A stretch of DNA of 8,713 nt from the NCBI GenBank assembly GCA_025936205.1, contig JAICTU010000394.1, forward strand, positions 1 through 8,713, written 5' to 3'. The number at the start of each line of letters is the position of its first letter. Position 1 is the first letter of the stretch. The notes under the pieces are model-generated. The model was not told the DNA's origin, searched no databases, and worked only from the letters and a program-made list of their open reading frames with translations. The translations under genes and the position numbers were made by a program. Source of the DNA: Polyangiaceae bacterium (GTDB taxonomy: Bacteria > Myxococcota > Polyangia > Polyangiales > Polyangiaceae). This document shows positions 1 through 6,120 of the stretch, piece after piece.

Positions 1-249
1 GATGATGACGCTCTGGCGTCAATTCTGGGGAGTCCTCTCGTGCTCCGCGACGCGTCTGACGCGCGTGGTCGGCTCATCCCGCTGGACGAGCCCAGCGCTG
101 TGATTTCGGCGCTGCTCCAGAGCTTTGAGGGCCTCGCCACGGCGCTCGATGCTATCGCGGCGGACGACATAGCGCAAGATGCCGCAGCCCAGGACGACGC
201 AGGCGATGACGAGGATGACCGCGACGAAGCGGCGAGCGCCGTTTCGTGA
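1..249 (+). CDS. C-terminal end of a probable McrB-like subunit (partial)
   Basis: The reading frame is open from the first base and stops with TGA at 247-249, leaving 82 residues of a protein that begins outside the window. What is visible is a short hydrophobic/helical part (around the LIPLDEPSAVISALLQSFEG segment), followed by a strongly acidic tail rich in Asp, Ala and Glu. The tail is probably disordered. No Walker or other catalytic motif falls inside the window. The stop overlaps the GTG start of mcrC as GTGA, so the two genes are almost certainly one translationally coupled operon. In McrBC systems the gene just before mcrC normally encodes McrB, the AAA+ GTPase that binds modified DNA and drives translocation. 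The assignment rests on that context alone, because the visible residues are not diagnostic. Confidence 0.55.
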   Translation, partial: DDDALASILGSPLVLRDASDARGRLIPLDEPSAVISALLQSFEGLATALDAIAADDIAQDAAAQDDAGDDEDDRDEAASAVS

Positions 250-1538
250 TCTCCATCGAGCTCACCGAATGGTCTGAGCTGACGCCTGCCGCGGACGCGC
301 GGCTTCGCGGGTATCGAATGTCAGACCCCGACGCGCGAGCTCGAGCAGAGGGTCTCTCGAAGCACGGGGTTCTGGACATCGTCGCACTCGAGGCAGGCCT
401 CTCCGTGCGCTCGTTCTCTTTCGTCGGGCGGATCGAACTTGGCGACTTGACGGTGACGGTCCGCCCGAAGCTGGCTCCTTCCGAGCTCTTGATTCTCTTA
501 CGCTACGCCTATTCCCTGCAGGACCTCCGGTTGTTCGACCAAACGAGCTTCGGGGTAGGCGTCGAGGGCTTGCAGGATGTCTTGATCGCGCAGCTCGAAG
601 CGGAGGCCCGCGAGCTTTTCCATCGTGGGCCGCTCCGGCGATATGTGCGGCGCAGCGAACGCCTTGCTAGCCCGCGTGGCAGGATCGACGTCACTCAACT
701 GGCGAGAGGCAACCGGGCAGACGCAGCGACGCTGCCTTGCCTGCACTATCCGCGGTCGAGTGACTTCTTGCTCAACCAGGTGGTGCGTGCTGGTCTCGAG
801 CTAGCGCGGCGCATGACGCGTGATGCGGCGCTGAAGCGTGCTCTCTCGAGCACGAGTGCGCTGTATGCCGAGGTCGCGTCCTCGTCGCGACTCGATGACC
901 AAACGTTCGACGCCGCCGATCGCAGCCTGGATCGCCTCACTTCCGCATATGGGCCTGCAGTCAGGATCGTGCGCATCCTCTACGATGCGAGTCATCTGAG
1001 CTTGGAGCAGGGCTCATTCCGAGTCGATGGCTTCATGTTCGACATGAACCGGTTTTTCCAAACCTTGATCGGGAAGTTTCTCGCGGACTCACTTCCGGAC
1101 TGGCGAGTGGAATCAGAAGAACGCATTCGCCACATGCTCTCCTACGCCGCGGCGCATAACCCTCGTCGTCGAAGGGCTCCGACGCCGCGCCCAGATTTCG
1201 TGGTGAGGATCAAGCCTCAACAGGCTTACCTACTCGATGCCAAGTATCGAGATCTCTGGCGTACGGAACTGCCACGAGAGATGCTCTATCAACTCGCGAT
1301 CTACGCCATGAGCCGGCCTGCAGGGTCGACAGCGGCGATCTTGTATCCCACAGAGGACGATGCGGCGACAGAGGCCATTATCAACATTGCTGATCCGATG
1401 TCGGCAATGGTACGCGCCCGCGTGGGCCTGCGGCCAGTGATCATCCCCCGGCTGCTGAAGTTCCTCCGCGAGCCGCGACTCATGTCGCGTGAACGGCGCG
1501 CCTGCGCGGAAGCACTCGTGCTCGGCAGCCAGATCTAG
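246..1538 (+). CDS. mcrC: McrC-type nuclease subunit of a McrBC modification-dependent restriction system
   Basis: This encodes a 430-residue protein of the McrC family, the endonuclease partner of the McrB motor. Known McrBC systems cut DNA carrying modified cytosines, in the cytoplasm. The N-terminal half carries family hallmarks: VRPK at residues 72-75, the LLRYAY helix at 84-89, and PRGRI at 143-147. The C-terminal half holds a PD-(D/E)xK nuclease core. D317 lies in RPDFVV, D331 and K333 lie in LLDAKY, and the following helix has the usual Gln (Q349 in MLYQLAIYA). All expected catalytic residues are present. The protein is longer than E. coli McrC (about 350 residues), with extra material in the middle and after the nuclease domain. 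The GTG start overlaps the upstream stop (GTGA), which fixes the start and implies coupling. Codon third positions are less G/C-biased than in the 410-residue gene downstream, compatible with acquisition by transfer. Confidence 0.9.
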   Translation: MISIELTEWSELTPAADARLRGYRMSDPDARARAEGLSKHGVLDIVALEAGLSVRSFSFVGRIELGDLTVTVRPKLAPSELLILLRYAYSLQDLRLFDQTSFGVGVEGLQDVLIAQLEAEARELFHRGPLRRYVRRSERLASPRGRIDVTQLARGNRADAATLPCLHYPRSSDFLLNQVVRAGLELARRMTRDAALKRALSSTSALYAEVASSSRLDDQTFDAADRSLDRLTSAYGPAVRIVRILYDASHLSLEQGSFRVDGFMFDMNRFFQTLIGKFLADSLPDWRVESEERIRHMLSYAAAHNPRRRRAPTPRPDFVVRIKPQQAYLLDAKYRDLWRTELPREMLYQLAIYAMSRPAGSTAAILYPTEDDAATEAIINIADPMSAMVRARVGLRPVIIPRLLKFLREPRLMSRERRACAEALVLGSQI

Positions 1539-2352
1539 CCCAGTAGCGCCGGCCTGTTGCAGCGTTCACGCGCAGTGCCGCGAGTCGCGAGCGCGTCGCA
1601 GACGTTTGAGCCGTCGCGCGCCGTGTGCCGCACAGGGGCTCGCCAGTGTCCGCCGAAGGCGCGCTGCAGCTCCGCATTGGCGCACGTGCGCGAGGGGCTA
1701 CCGCCTAATGGTCAGCCGGATGCGTCAGTGTCTCGCTACTCCTATGACCCACAGCCGAGCCGAGCACTCTCGTCGTCCGCGATCTCGGCTCGACCAACCA
1801 CACGCGCGTCGATCGCTCGAAGGCGCAGACGGCAAGAGAGCTTTCAGCGCGAGCCTCTGAATGCCTGCGCGCTGCCAGCGGGCTCGTCAATGCCACCCTG
1901 TCGATTTCCGACGCACTGGGCCTACCGAGAGCGGCCGCCAGTGCGTACCGTTGGGAAGGATGCCACCGCTCCGCTGTGACAACAGCGACTGACCGCGGGT
2001 TCGGGTCTGCCTGCCGCCGACGCTCAGCGCGGCCGAGTGAACGGGTCCTCGCGTCCTCGCAGCCCGCTCGGCCAGCGCGGGCCTCTCGAACGGCGGCAAA
2101 TTGTGCCGGGCGCGGGCTGTCGCGCAGGCGCAACGCCGCTTGGTGTGTTGGTGGCGCACGATTGTAGCCATATTGGCCTGCCAAGCACTCGTGTGGAGGC
2201 CCCTGCCTGGTCGAGCGCTGGGCATATTCTGATGTTGCTCGGTGGCTCGCAGCTCCGAGCTCTCATCCCTACCCTCCGAGGCGTGGCTCCTGACGCGCTG
2301 GCGCTCGAAGTCGACGAGGTGCGTCATGTTGTCGCCTCGTTCGTGCGACAAA

Positions 2353-2399
2353 CGCCCACCATGCGTTTATTTAGCGCCACAAGTGGGCGCGAGCCCACT
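2353..2399 (+). promoter_or_regulatory. Three-element alternative hairpin (possible RNA switch)
   Basis: AGTGGGC at 2382-2388 pairs perfectly with GCCCACT at 2393-2399 across a GCGA loop, which is a GNRA tetraloop, giving a compact 7-bp stem. The same central strand, GTGGGCG at 2383-2389, is also perfectly complementary to CGCCCAC at 2353-2359, so the two pairings exclude each other. Such a three-strand arrangement is the geometry of attenuators and antiterminators. No U-tract follows, and the next gene starts about 260 bases downstream, so function is speculative. In GC-rich DNA one such coincidence is not improbable. Confidence 0.3.
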
Positions 2400-2527
2400 C
2401 AGCGCGCCCTCTCAGCGCCTTCGCACGTCCCATTCACTGTTCGTGCAGGACATGCGGTGGCACCTTGGACTACACCGGTTTAGACAGGAATCAGCGCGGT
2501 CGTACAGGATCGGTGGGCGGCACCGGC

Positions 2528-2548
2528 AGCGGCGTCGCTCGCGCCGCT
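2528..2548 (+). other. Small GC-rich hairpin
   Basis: AGCGGCG at 2528-2534 and CGCCGCT at 2542-2548 form a perfect 7-bp stem with a 7-base loop. It lies about 110 bases before the start of the 410-residue gene. There is no U-tract, so it is a poor intrinsic terminator. It may be a leader structure or chance. Confidence 0.25.
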
Positions 2549-2622
2549 AGTGAGACCGGCTCGCGTGCCCGTACGGTAGCGAGGGTCGCATGCTAGGCTA
2601 ACGATCCCCCCGCCCCGCGACC

Positions 2623-2632
2623 CCAACGTTGG
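2623..2632. promoter_or_regulatory. Perfect 10-bp palindrome in the leader, possible operator
   Basis: CCAACGTTGG is a perfect 10-bp palindrome ending 26 bases before the ATG at 2659. It overlaps an alternative in-frame TTG codon at 2629. Its placement just upstream of the ribosome binding site would suit an operator bound by a dimeric regulator. No clear -35/-10 pair was found next to it, so this is a positional suggestion only. Confidence 0.25.
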
Positions 2633-2648
2633 AAGGCAGCATCCCCCA

Positions 2649-2655
2649 AGAGGAG
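2649..2655 (+). promoter_or_regulatory. Ribosome binding site deciding the start at 2659
   Basis: AGAGGAG sits directly before ATG at 2659, with the GAGG core ending 5 bases from the start codon. This favours ATG 2659 over the in-frame TTG at 2629, which has no comparable purine-rich sequence upstream and lies inside the palindrome. Confidence 0.6.
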
Positions 2656-2658
2656 CTC

Positions 2659-3891
2659 ATGCAAGATCAGAAGAAGGACATCACCAAAGAGGGCACGCGC
2701 ACCTCTACTCTGAGCAAGGGACGAGAACGTTTCCTGGCGCACGTGATCGAGCACGGGTTCGAGGTGGGGCGCCGTTCCCCGGAGGACTTTGTGCGGCATT
2801 TTCCGCCGACGCTCATCATGGAGGGGCTGCGGGATCAGCCCAAGCTGCGCGCCAATATTCTGGTGGCGGCCACGGGCGTGAAGGAGAAGGTCGCGATCAA
2901 GAAGTCCTGGGAGTCGTGCGCGGACGACCTCCAGATCGCGCTCGACGAGGGCGAGACCGACGCCACCATGGTGATGAAGGTCTTCGTGATGGACGATCGG
3001 GTGCGCTACCTCGACGCCAAGCTGCTCTGGTCGTACGTGACCGAGGGCGAGTTCTGGAAGATCTCGCCGAGCCGGCAGAAGGAATATGCCGCGGCCAAGA
3101 GCCACATGGCGTTCATGCTGGCGCGCGCTCTCGAAGACAAGCTGGTGACCCACGCGGATATCGTCGAGGGCATCACGGTGGAGGAGCTGGCCTCGCGTCT
3201 GCCCAAGAGCGAGCTCGGCAAGATCATCAAGGGTGCTCTCGATTGCGGTAAGCGCAACGCTCCCTTCACCGAGACGGATCTGTTGGGCTCGATGCCGCCC
3301 GACGTGCTGGTGAACTACATGCCGCTGTTCCAGGTCTGGGACTCGATCATCGAGACCAAGATCGCGTTCGAGCACGGCTACGCCGTCAAGAAGAAGGGCG
3401 ACAAGGTCGAGGCCGGTGATCACCCGAGCGCCACCAACAATACTCTCAGCTCCGGCAGCGGCGCTGGTGTCGCGGCGGCGGGTGCTGCCGGTGCCGGTAC
3501 CGGCAGCGCGGGTCTGGCGGCGAGCGGCGGCGCCAGCGTGAGCAACGATGACGACTCTCCGGCGACCTCCAACGACGACGACTTCGGGGCCTTTGCCCCG
3601 CCGACCTCGCGGACCCAGACCGAGAAGGTCTCCGCCAAGGACATGAAGGACGCGAAGGACTTCAAGGACAGCAAGGACAGCAAGGACAAGACCGCCGCCA
3701 AGGGCTCGCGTCCCAAGACGCCGCCTCCGCCCGTTCCGCCCGCCGGAGTGGCCAAGCCGGTGGAAGATCCGTCGACCTGGTCGCAGGAGTTCGACGAGGA
3801 TACCGAGTTCGTCGATGCGGCGGATCTGCTGGACGAGGAACCCACCATCAACAGCAAGGGTGGGCTCGGCGGCAAAGAGTCGGTGGTCTGA
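2659..3891 (+). CDS. Unrecognised 410-residue protein with three internal motif copies and a disordered tail
   Basis: I do not recognise a named family. The first 245 residues look folded, mainly helical and probably cytoplasmic (no signal peptide or membrane segment). They contain three copies of a short pattern, T/S-x-x-D/E-hydrophobic-x3-hydrophobic-P-x3-hydrophobic. These are at residues 40-57 (SPEDFVRHFPPTLIMEGL), 173-190 (TVEELASRLPKSELGKII) and 204-221 (TETDLLGSMPPDVLVNYM). From about residue 255 the protein becomes low complexity: a Gly/Ala/Ser stretch to 295, two SNDDD clusters (296-309), a KD repeat (327-343), a proline patch PPPPVPPAG (355-363), and an acidic end (QEFDEDTEFVDAADLLDEE). 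G/C-ending codons dominate strongly and long antisense frames shadow it, typical of a resident high-GC gene. A folded helical head with a long charged tail would suit an adaptor or scaffold, but no function can be assigned. ATG 2659 is chosen for its Shine-Dalgarno sequence. Confidence 0.85.
   Translation: MQDQKKDITKEGTRTSTLSKGRERFLAHVIEHGFEVGRRSPEDFVRHFPPTLIMEGLRDQPKLRANILVAATGVKEKVAIKKSWESCADDLQIALDEGETDATMVMKVFVMDDRVRYLDAKLLWSYVTEGEFWKISPSRQKEYAAAKSHMAFMLARALEDKLVTHADIVEGITVEELASRLPKSELGKIIKGALDCGKRNAPFTETDLLGSMPPDVLVNYMPLFQVWDSIIETKIAFEHGYAVKKKGDKVEAGDHPSATNNTLSSGSGAGVAAAGAAGAGTGSAGLAASGGASVSNDDDSPATSNDDDFGAFAPPTSRTQTEKVSAKDMKDAKDFKDSKDSKDKTAAKGSRPKTPPPPVPPAGVAKPVEDPSTWSQEFDEDTEFVDAADLLDEEPTINSKGGLGGKESVV
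3637..3690 (+). repeat. Six tandem 9-base units encoding a KD-x repeat
   Basis: Six consecutive units of AAGGAC plus one variable codon encode KDM-KDA-KDF-KDS-KDS-KDK within the disordered tail of the 410-residue protein. Units four and five are identical (AAGGACAGC). The nucleotide-level repetition suggests expansion by slippage, so copy number may vary between strains. The product is an alternating-charge segment. Confidence 0.85.
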
Positions 3892-3912
3892 GCGGAGGCG
3901 TGAGCAGCGGGG

Positions 3913-3941
3913 ACGGCCGCAGCAGCTCCCGCTGCGGCCGT
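3913..3941 (+). terminator. GC-rich hairpin after the 410-residue gene, probable terminator
   Basis: ACGGCCGCAGC at 3913-3923 pairs perfectly with GCTGCGGCCGT at 3931-3941, an 11-bp stem with a 7-base loop. It starts 21 bases after the stop codon. There is no U-tract behind it, so it is not a canonical intrinsic terminator. In GC-rich bacteria such stems are common at 3' ends, where they can pause polymerase or protect the message. It is the best transcript boundary between the upstream gene and the MNT/HEPN pair. Confidence 0.55.
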
Positions 3942-3977
3942 GCGATGGGGTTGAGCGGCTGCTAGAACCTCGCGGGG

Positions 3978-4366
3978 GTGATGAAGAGGTCGCGCGGGTC
4001 GCGCAGAGCCGAGCCCCCTGTCCACGATTGTCGCAGAGCGGCCCAACGACCAACGGACCCGGCCGTGGCATTGGTCGCCGGGCTGGCTCGCACAGCGCTT
4101 TGGCTCGCGAGTGAAGGAGCTGCGCCTGTTCGGGTCGCGAGCTCGCGGCGAGGCCCACGAGGAGTCCGATCTGGACTTGCTGGTGGTGGTCGACTCGCTC
4201 TCGGGCGCAGAGCGCCGAGAAATAGCGCAGCAATCGGGGGACGCCCATGACCGATTGGGGGGTCCTTCTGAGCCCCTTTCCCATGAGCACCGATCACTTC
4301 ACCGAGTTGCGCGCGCGCGAGCGGCTCATCCTGAGCGAGATCGAGCGCGACGGCATCCCACTGTGA
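3978..4366 (+). pseudogene. Frameshifted MNT-type nucleotidyltransferase (HEPN partner)
   Basis: The core of a minimal nucleotidyltransferase is clear in the frame of position 4111. LFGSRARGEAHEESDLDLL carries the family signature G-S-x10-D-x-D, which binds nucleotide and metal. In MNT/HEPN pairs this protein is the antitoxin and can act by adding AMP to the HEPN toxin. The gene does not read in one frame. The C-terminus (GVLLSPFPMSTDHF, then ELRARERLILSEIERDGIPL to TGA at 4364-4366) lies one frame over, and the switch falls at a run of six G at 4257-4262. Five G would restore it. A second switch seems to lie near 4090-4100. The N-terminal helix (DPAVALVAGLAR) is in the frame of GTG 3978/ATG 3981, while LAQRFGSRVKELRLFGS is in the next frame. 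It is therefore a decayed gene, a phase-variable one, or sequencing error. The start is uncertain. Confidence 0.75.
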
Positions 4367-4773
4367 CGGACGAGAACCGCCCCAGGAATCTGCTGCAAGA
4401 GCTGGCACGCGCGAGCGAGGCTTTCCGTGCAGCCGAAGCGCTGTTGACACTGGGCCTGCATTCGGACTCGGTCTCGCGCGCATACTATGCCGCCTTCCAT
4501 GTGGTGCGTGCGTTGCTGCTCTCGAGAGGCGTCGAGCCCAAGACGAACGCAGGCGCCATTCACTTGTTGAACGTGGAGTTCATTCGCCCCGGCACGCTGC
4601 ATTCGCACTGCAATCGGCTCATCGCCGGATTGCAGCGCAGCCGCGAGTTCGCGGACCACGACGCCGCCACGCTCTTCTCCAGCGAGGATGCCTCGAACGA
4701 GCTGCAATCGGCACGCTCCTTCGAGGCTGCTGCGCTCGAGCTGCTACGCAAAGAGGGTTTGCTCGAACCGTAG
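4363..4773 (+). CDS. HEPN-domain protein, probable toxin RNase of an MNT/HEPN pair
   Basis: This is a complete 136-residue HEPN protein, the usual length for this group. The N-terminal helices (residues 9-30) lead to SRAYYAAFHVVRALLLSRG at 38-56, which carries the R-x6-H arrangement (R39, H46) matching the HEPN R-x(4-6)-H active-site pattern of RNA-cleaving members. The later EFADHDA (95-101) and the long C-terminal helix (to about 130) also fit the family. HEPN toxins cleave RNA in the cytoplasm and are held off by the adjacent MNT protein. The GTG start overlaps the MNT stop as GTGA (4363-4366), the normal coupled layout for the pair, and decides the start. Because of the frameshift in the MNT gene, a continuous frame from GTG 4111 also runs into this gene, giving a nominal 220-residue MNT-HEPN fusion. 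I regard the separate HEPN start as the ancestral one. No active-site loss is visible. Confidence 0.82.
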   Translation: MTDENRPRNLLQELARASEAFRAAEALLTLGLHSDSVSRAYYAAFHVVRALLLSRGVEPKTNAGAIHLLNVEFIRPGTLHSHCNRLIAGLQRSREFADHDAATLFSSEDASNELQSARSFEAAALELLRKEGLLEP

Positions 4774-4796
4774 TCGCTCTTGCTCAGCGATGCGCC

Positions 4797-5816
4797 TCAG
4801 CGAGCCCGCGGACGCACGAGGCCGAAGGGCGCGGTGACGCTGGACTCGCGCGGACCGATGCGGCGATAGCCGCTGGCGGGCGCCGCTTCTTCTTCGCTGG
4901 CGTGCGGCGGGGGGCGCCGGACGGGACCGCGCAGCCGCGCGAACTCCTTGGCGAGCCGCAGCGCTTGTTGCGCGCGCTCTTTGCGCAGCACCTGGCGCAT
5001 GGCCAGCGTCAGCTCCGCGCGGCCTTCTTCTCGCGTAGCGGCAACGCTCTCGGGGCACAGTACACGGCGAATCTCTTCCGTGGGGTCGCCCACGCCGTCG
5101 TTGGCGGCCCGCGCCAGGCGCGGCAGCGCGCGGCGCAGCTCGCGGGTGAGCTGCTGCTGGAGCAGGGCGTCGATCGCAGGCGCCTGGGTCGGGCAGGGCC
5201 GCGCGTGGGTGCTCTTGAAACCCAGCAGCTTGACCTGACCGTCGCAGGTGATGAACACGTCGTCGACAGCGAGGAAGGCGCGCGGCAGCGCTTGGTGCTG
5301 GCCTGTGCCGGCGATGAGATCTGCGTATTTCACCGCCTCAAGGATCGCGAGCAGGATGCGGACCACCGCGCCGTGCGGCAGCTGCGTCTGCGTGCTGGCG
5401 CAGGACTGGAGCAGTGCTTCGAGCGTCGCGCCTTCGAGGTATTCCTGGATGGCGAAGTAGCGCCCTGCTTCGAGCCCAATGCCGACCGTACGCACGACGT
5501 TTTCTTGCTGCAGCAGCGCCGCGAACTCCAGCTCGGCGACGAGCTGGACCCAGTCGGCATCCGCCGGACAATGGTGGAAGCGCTTGAGCACGACCATCTG
5601 CTCCAGCGACCGCGCCGAGCGCGCGATCCCCACCTGGATCTCGGCGCGCCCGGCCGATGCAGGCTCGCTGCCGGCTACCGGCAAAACAGCCTGTGAAATG
5701 CTGCCGAGAATCTCATATCCGCTCGATGCAACGAGCCAGCTGGGGCCCGTGCGATCGACGGTGACGCTGTTCGGTGAACTGGGGATTGAGCCTGACATGC
5801 GTTCTACTACGCCCAT
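4797..5816 (-). CDS. Ser/Thr kinase-like protein lacking catalytic residues (pseudokinase)
   Basis: This 339-residue protein has the N-lobe of a eukaryotic-type protein kinase. The strand VVLKRF holds the expected lysine (K78), the following helix (LVAELEFAALLQQENVV, 92-108) supplies a glutamate (E95 or E97), and a hinge-like FAIQEYLEG lies at 121-129. The catalytic half is degenerate. At the place of the HRD-x4-N loop the protein reads PRAFLAVDDVFIT (178-190), and at the DFG position it reads LGF (198-200), just after DGQVKL. The Asp residues for catalysis and metal binding are therefore missing. The glycine loop is also poor. After residue 205 no activation loop, APE motif or normal C-lobe is visible. 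Instead there is an Arg/Glu-rich helical region and a Pro/Ala/Glu tail. No membrane segment is seen. It is likely a binding or scaffold pseudokinase. It converges on the HEPN gene (23-base gap) and diverges from the repeat-protein operon. ATG 5816 is assumed; ATG 5798 is possible. Confidence 0.78.
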   Translation of the reverse strand: MGVVERMSGSIPSSPNSVTVDRTGPSWLVASSGYEILGSISQAVLPVAGSEPASAGRAEIQVGIARSARSLEQMVVLKRFHHCPADADWVQLVAELEFAALLQQENVVRTVGIGLEAGRYFAIQEYLEGATLEALLQSCASTQTQLPHGAVVRILLAILEAVKYADLIAGTGQHQALPRAFLAVDDVFITCDGQVKLLGFKSTHARPCPTQAPAIDALLQQQLTRELRRALPRLARAANDGVGDPTEEIRRVLCPESVAATREEGRAELTLAMRQVLRKERAQQALRLAKEFARLRGPVRRPPPHASEEEAAPASGYRRIGPRESSVTAPFGLVRPRAR

Positions 5817-5823
5817 CGCGCTC

Positions 5824-5917
5824 TGCGTGGTAACGCCCCTCTAGCTCGGTCGACGCAGAATGCGAACAGCAAATCTGCGTGCGCCACGCATTTGGCACAC
5901 AGACCGATTGTTGCGTG
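5824..5917. promoter_or_regulatory. Cluster of TGCGTG half-sites in the divergent spacer
   Basis: The spacer between the divergent pseudokinase and repeat-protein genes contains TGCGTG at 5824-5829, 5876-5881 and 5912-5917. It also has the reverse complement CACGCA at 5885-5890 and a partial inverted copy ACGCAG at 5853-5858. The second and fourth form a perfect dyad, TGCGTG-CGC-CACGCA (5876-5890). Five related sites in under 100 bases suggest a shared binding site for a regulator acting on one or both genes. No recognised regulator consensus is claimed. Confidence 0.4.
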
Positions 5918-5947
5918 AATTGTTGCAGGACCCTGCTTCAACCTCAG

Positions 5948-6005
5948 TGTCTCAGAGCCGTGTCCGGCGCGTTCGGGTCACGTGTCTCATGCGACACACG
6001 AGACA
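5948..6005. promoter_or_regulatory. TGTCTC direct repeat and dyad upstream of the repeat-protein gene
   Basis: TGTCTC occurs at 5948-5953 and 5983-5988, inside an 8-base direct repeat GTGTCTCA starting at 5947 and 5982, exactly 35 bases apart. The inverted copy GAGACA lies at 6000-6005, so 5983-6005 is a dyad TGTCTC-N11-GAGACA. This lies 116-173 bases before the chosen ATG, in plausible promoter territory for the repeat-protein/sigma operon. It could be an operator or part of a sigma-specific promoter. Confidence 0.35.
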
Positions 6006-6120
6006 GAACACCCGCAATCGTGGCTCGCTCTCGGCAGCGGAGCGCAACACGGCTGGCCCCGAGGCTGAAGTTGCACGCGCTCGTAACAATCCAAGGCCGG
6101 GCGGCAACGTACCTCCAGAA

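Larger units (their letters stand above)
1539..2658. other. Gene-poor region of about 1.1 kb
   Basis: No reading frame on either strand here has convincing protein character. Those present are Arg/Ser/Pro-rich, overlap one another in several frames and lack recognisable domains. No tRNA or rRNA is seen. The stretch holds several modest inverted repeats: a 9-bp pair at 1756-1764/1784-1792, a hairpin at 1972-1987 (CGCTGT-GACA-ACAGCG), one at 2062-2082, and the stronger ones at 2382-2399 and 2528-2548 listed separately. Between about 2211 and 2356 one plus-strand frame has a protein-like run (for example PDALALEVDEVRHVVASF) with about two thirds G/C-ending codons, which may be a relic of a decayed gene. 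The region may be eroded accessory DNA between the restriction operon and the next gene, a long leader, or a non-coding RNA locus. The sequence does not decide. Confidence 0.5.

Noticed and set aside
1990..2015. Possible tRNA T-arm (GGTTCGGGTC)
   Set aside because: The conserved adenine after GTTCG is absent, and no acceptor or anticodon stem can be placed around it.
1489..2550. Several overlapping plus- and minus-strand frames of 60-160 codons
   Set aside because: They are Arg/Ser/Pro/Ala-rich, overlap each other, start within other genes or lack ribosome binding sites, and show no motif.
2593..4290. Long minus-strand open frame (565 codons) opposite the 410-residue gene
   Set aside because: It is Arg/Gly/Leu-rich with no domain. 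It exists because the sense gene has strongly G/C-biased third positions, and the sense strand has the ribosome binding site and sensible protein structure.
5860..6120. In-frame N-terminal extension of the exported repeat protein
   Set aside because: The 87 extra residues are Arg/Thr-rich and low in structure, and would bury the signal peptide that begins at ATG 6121. The DNA there carries dyads instead.
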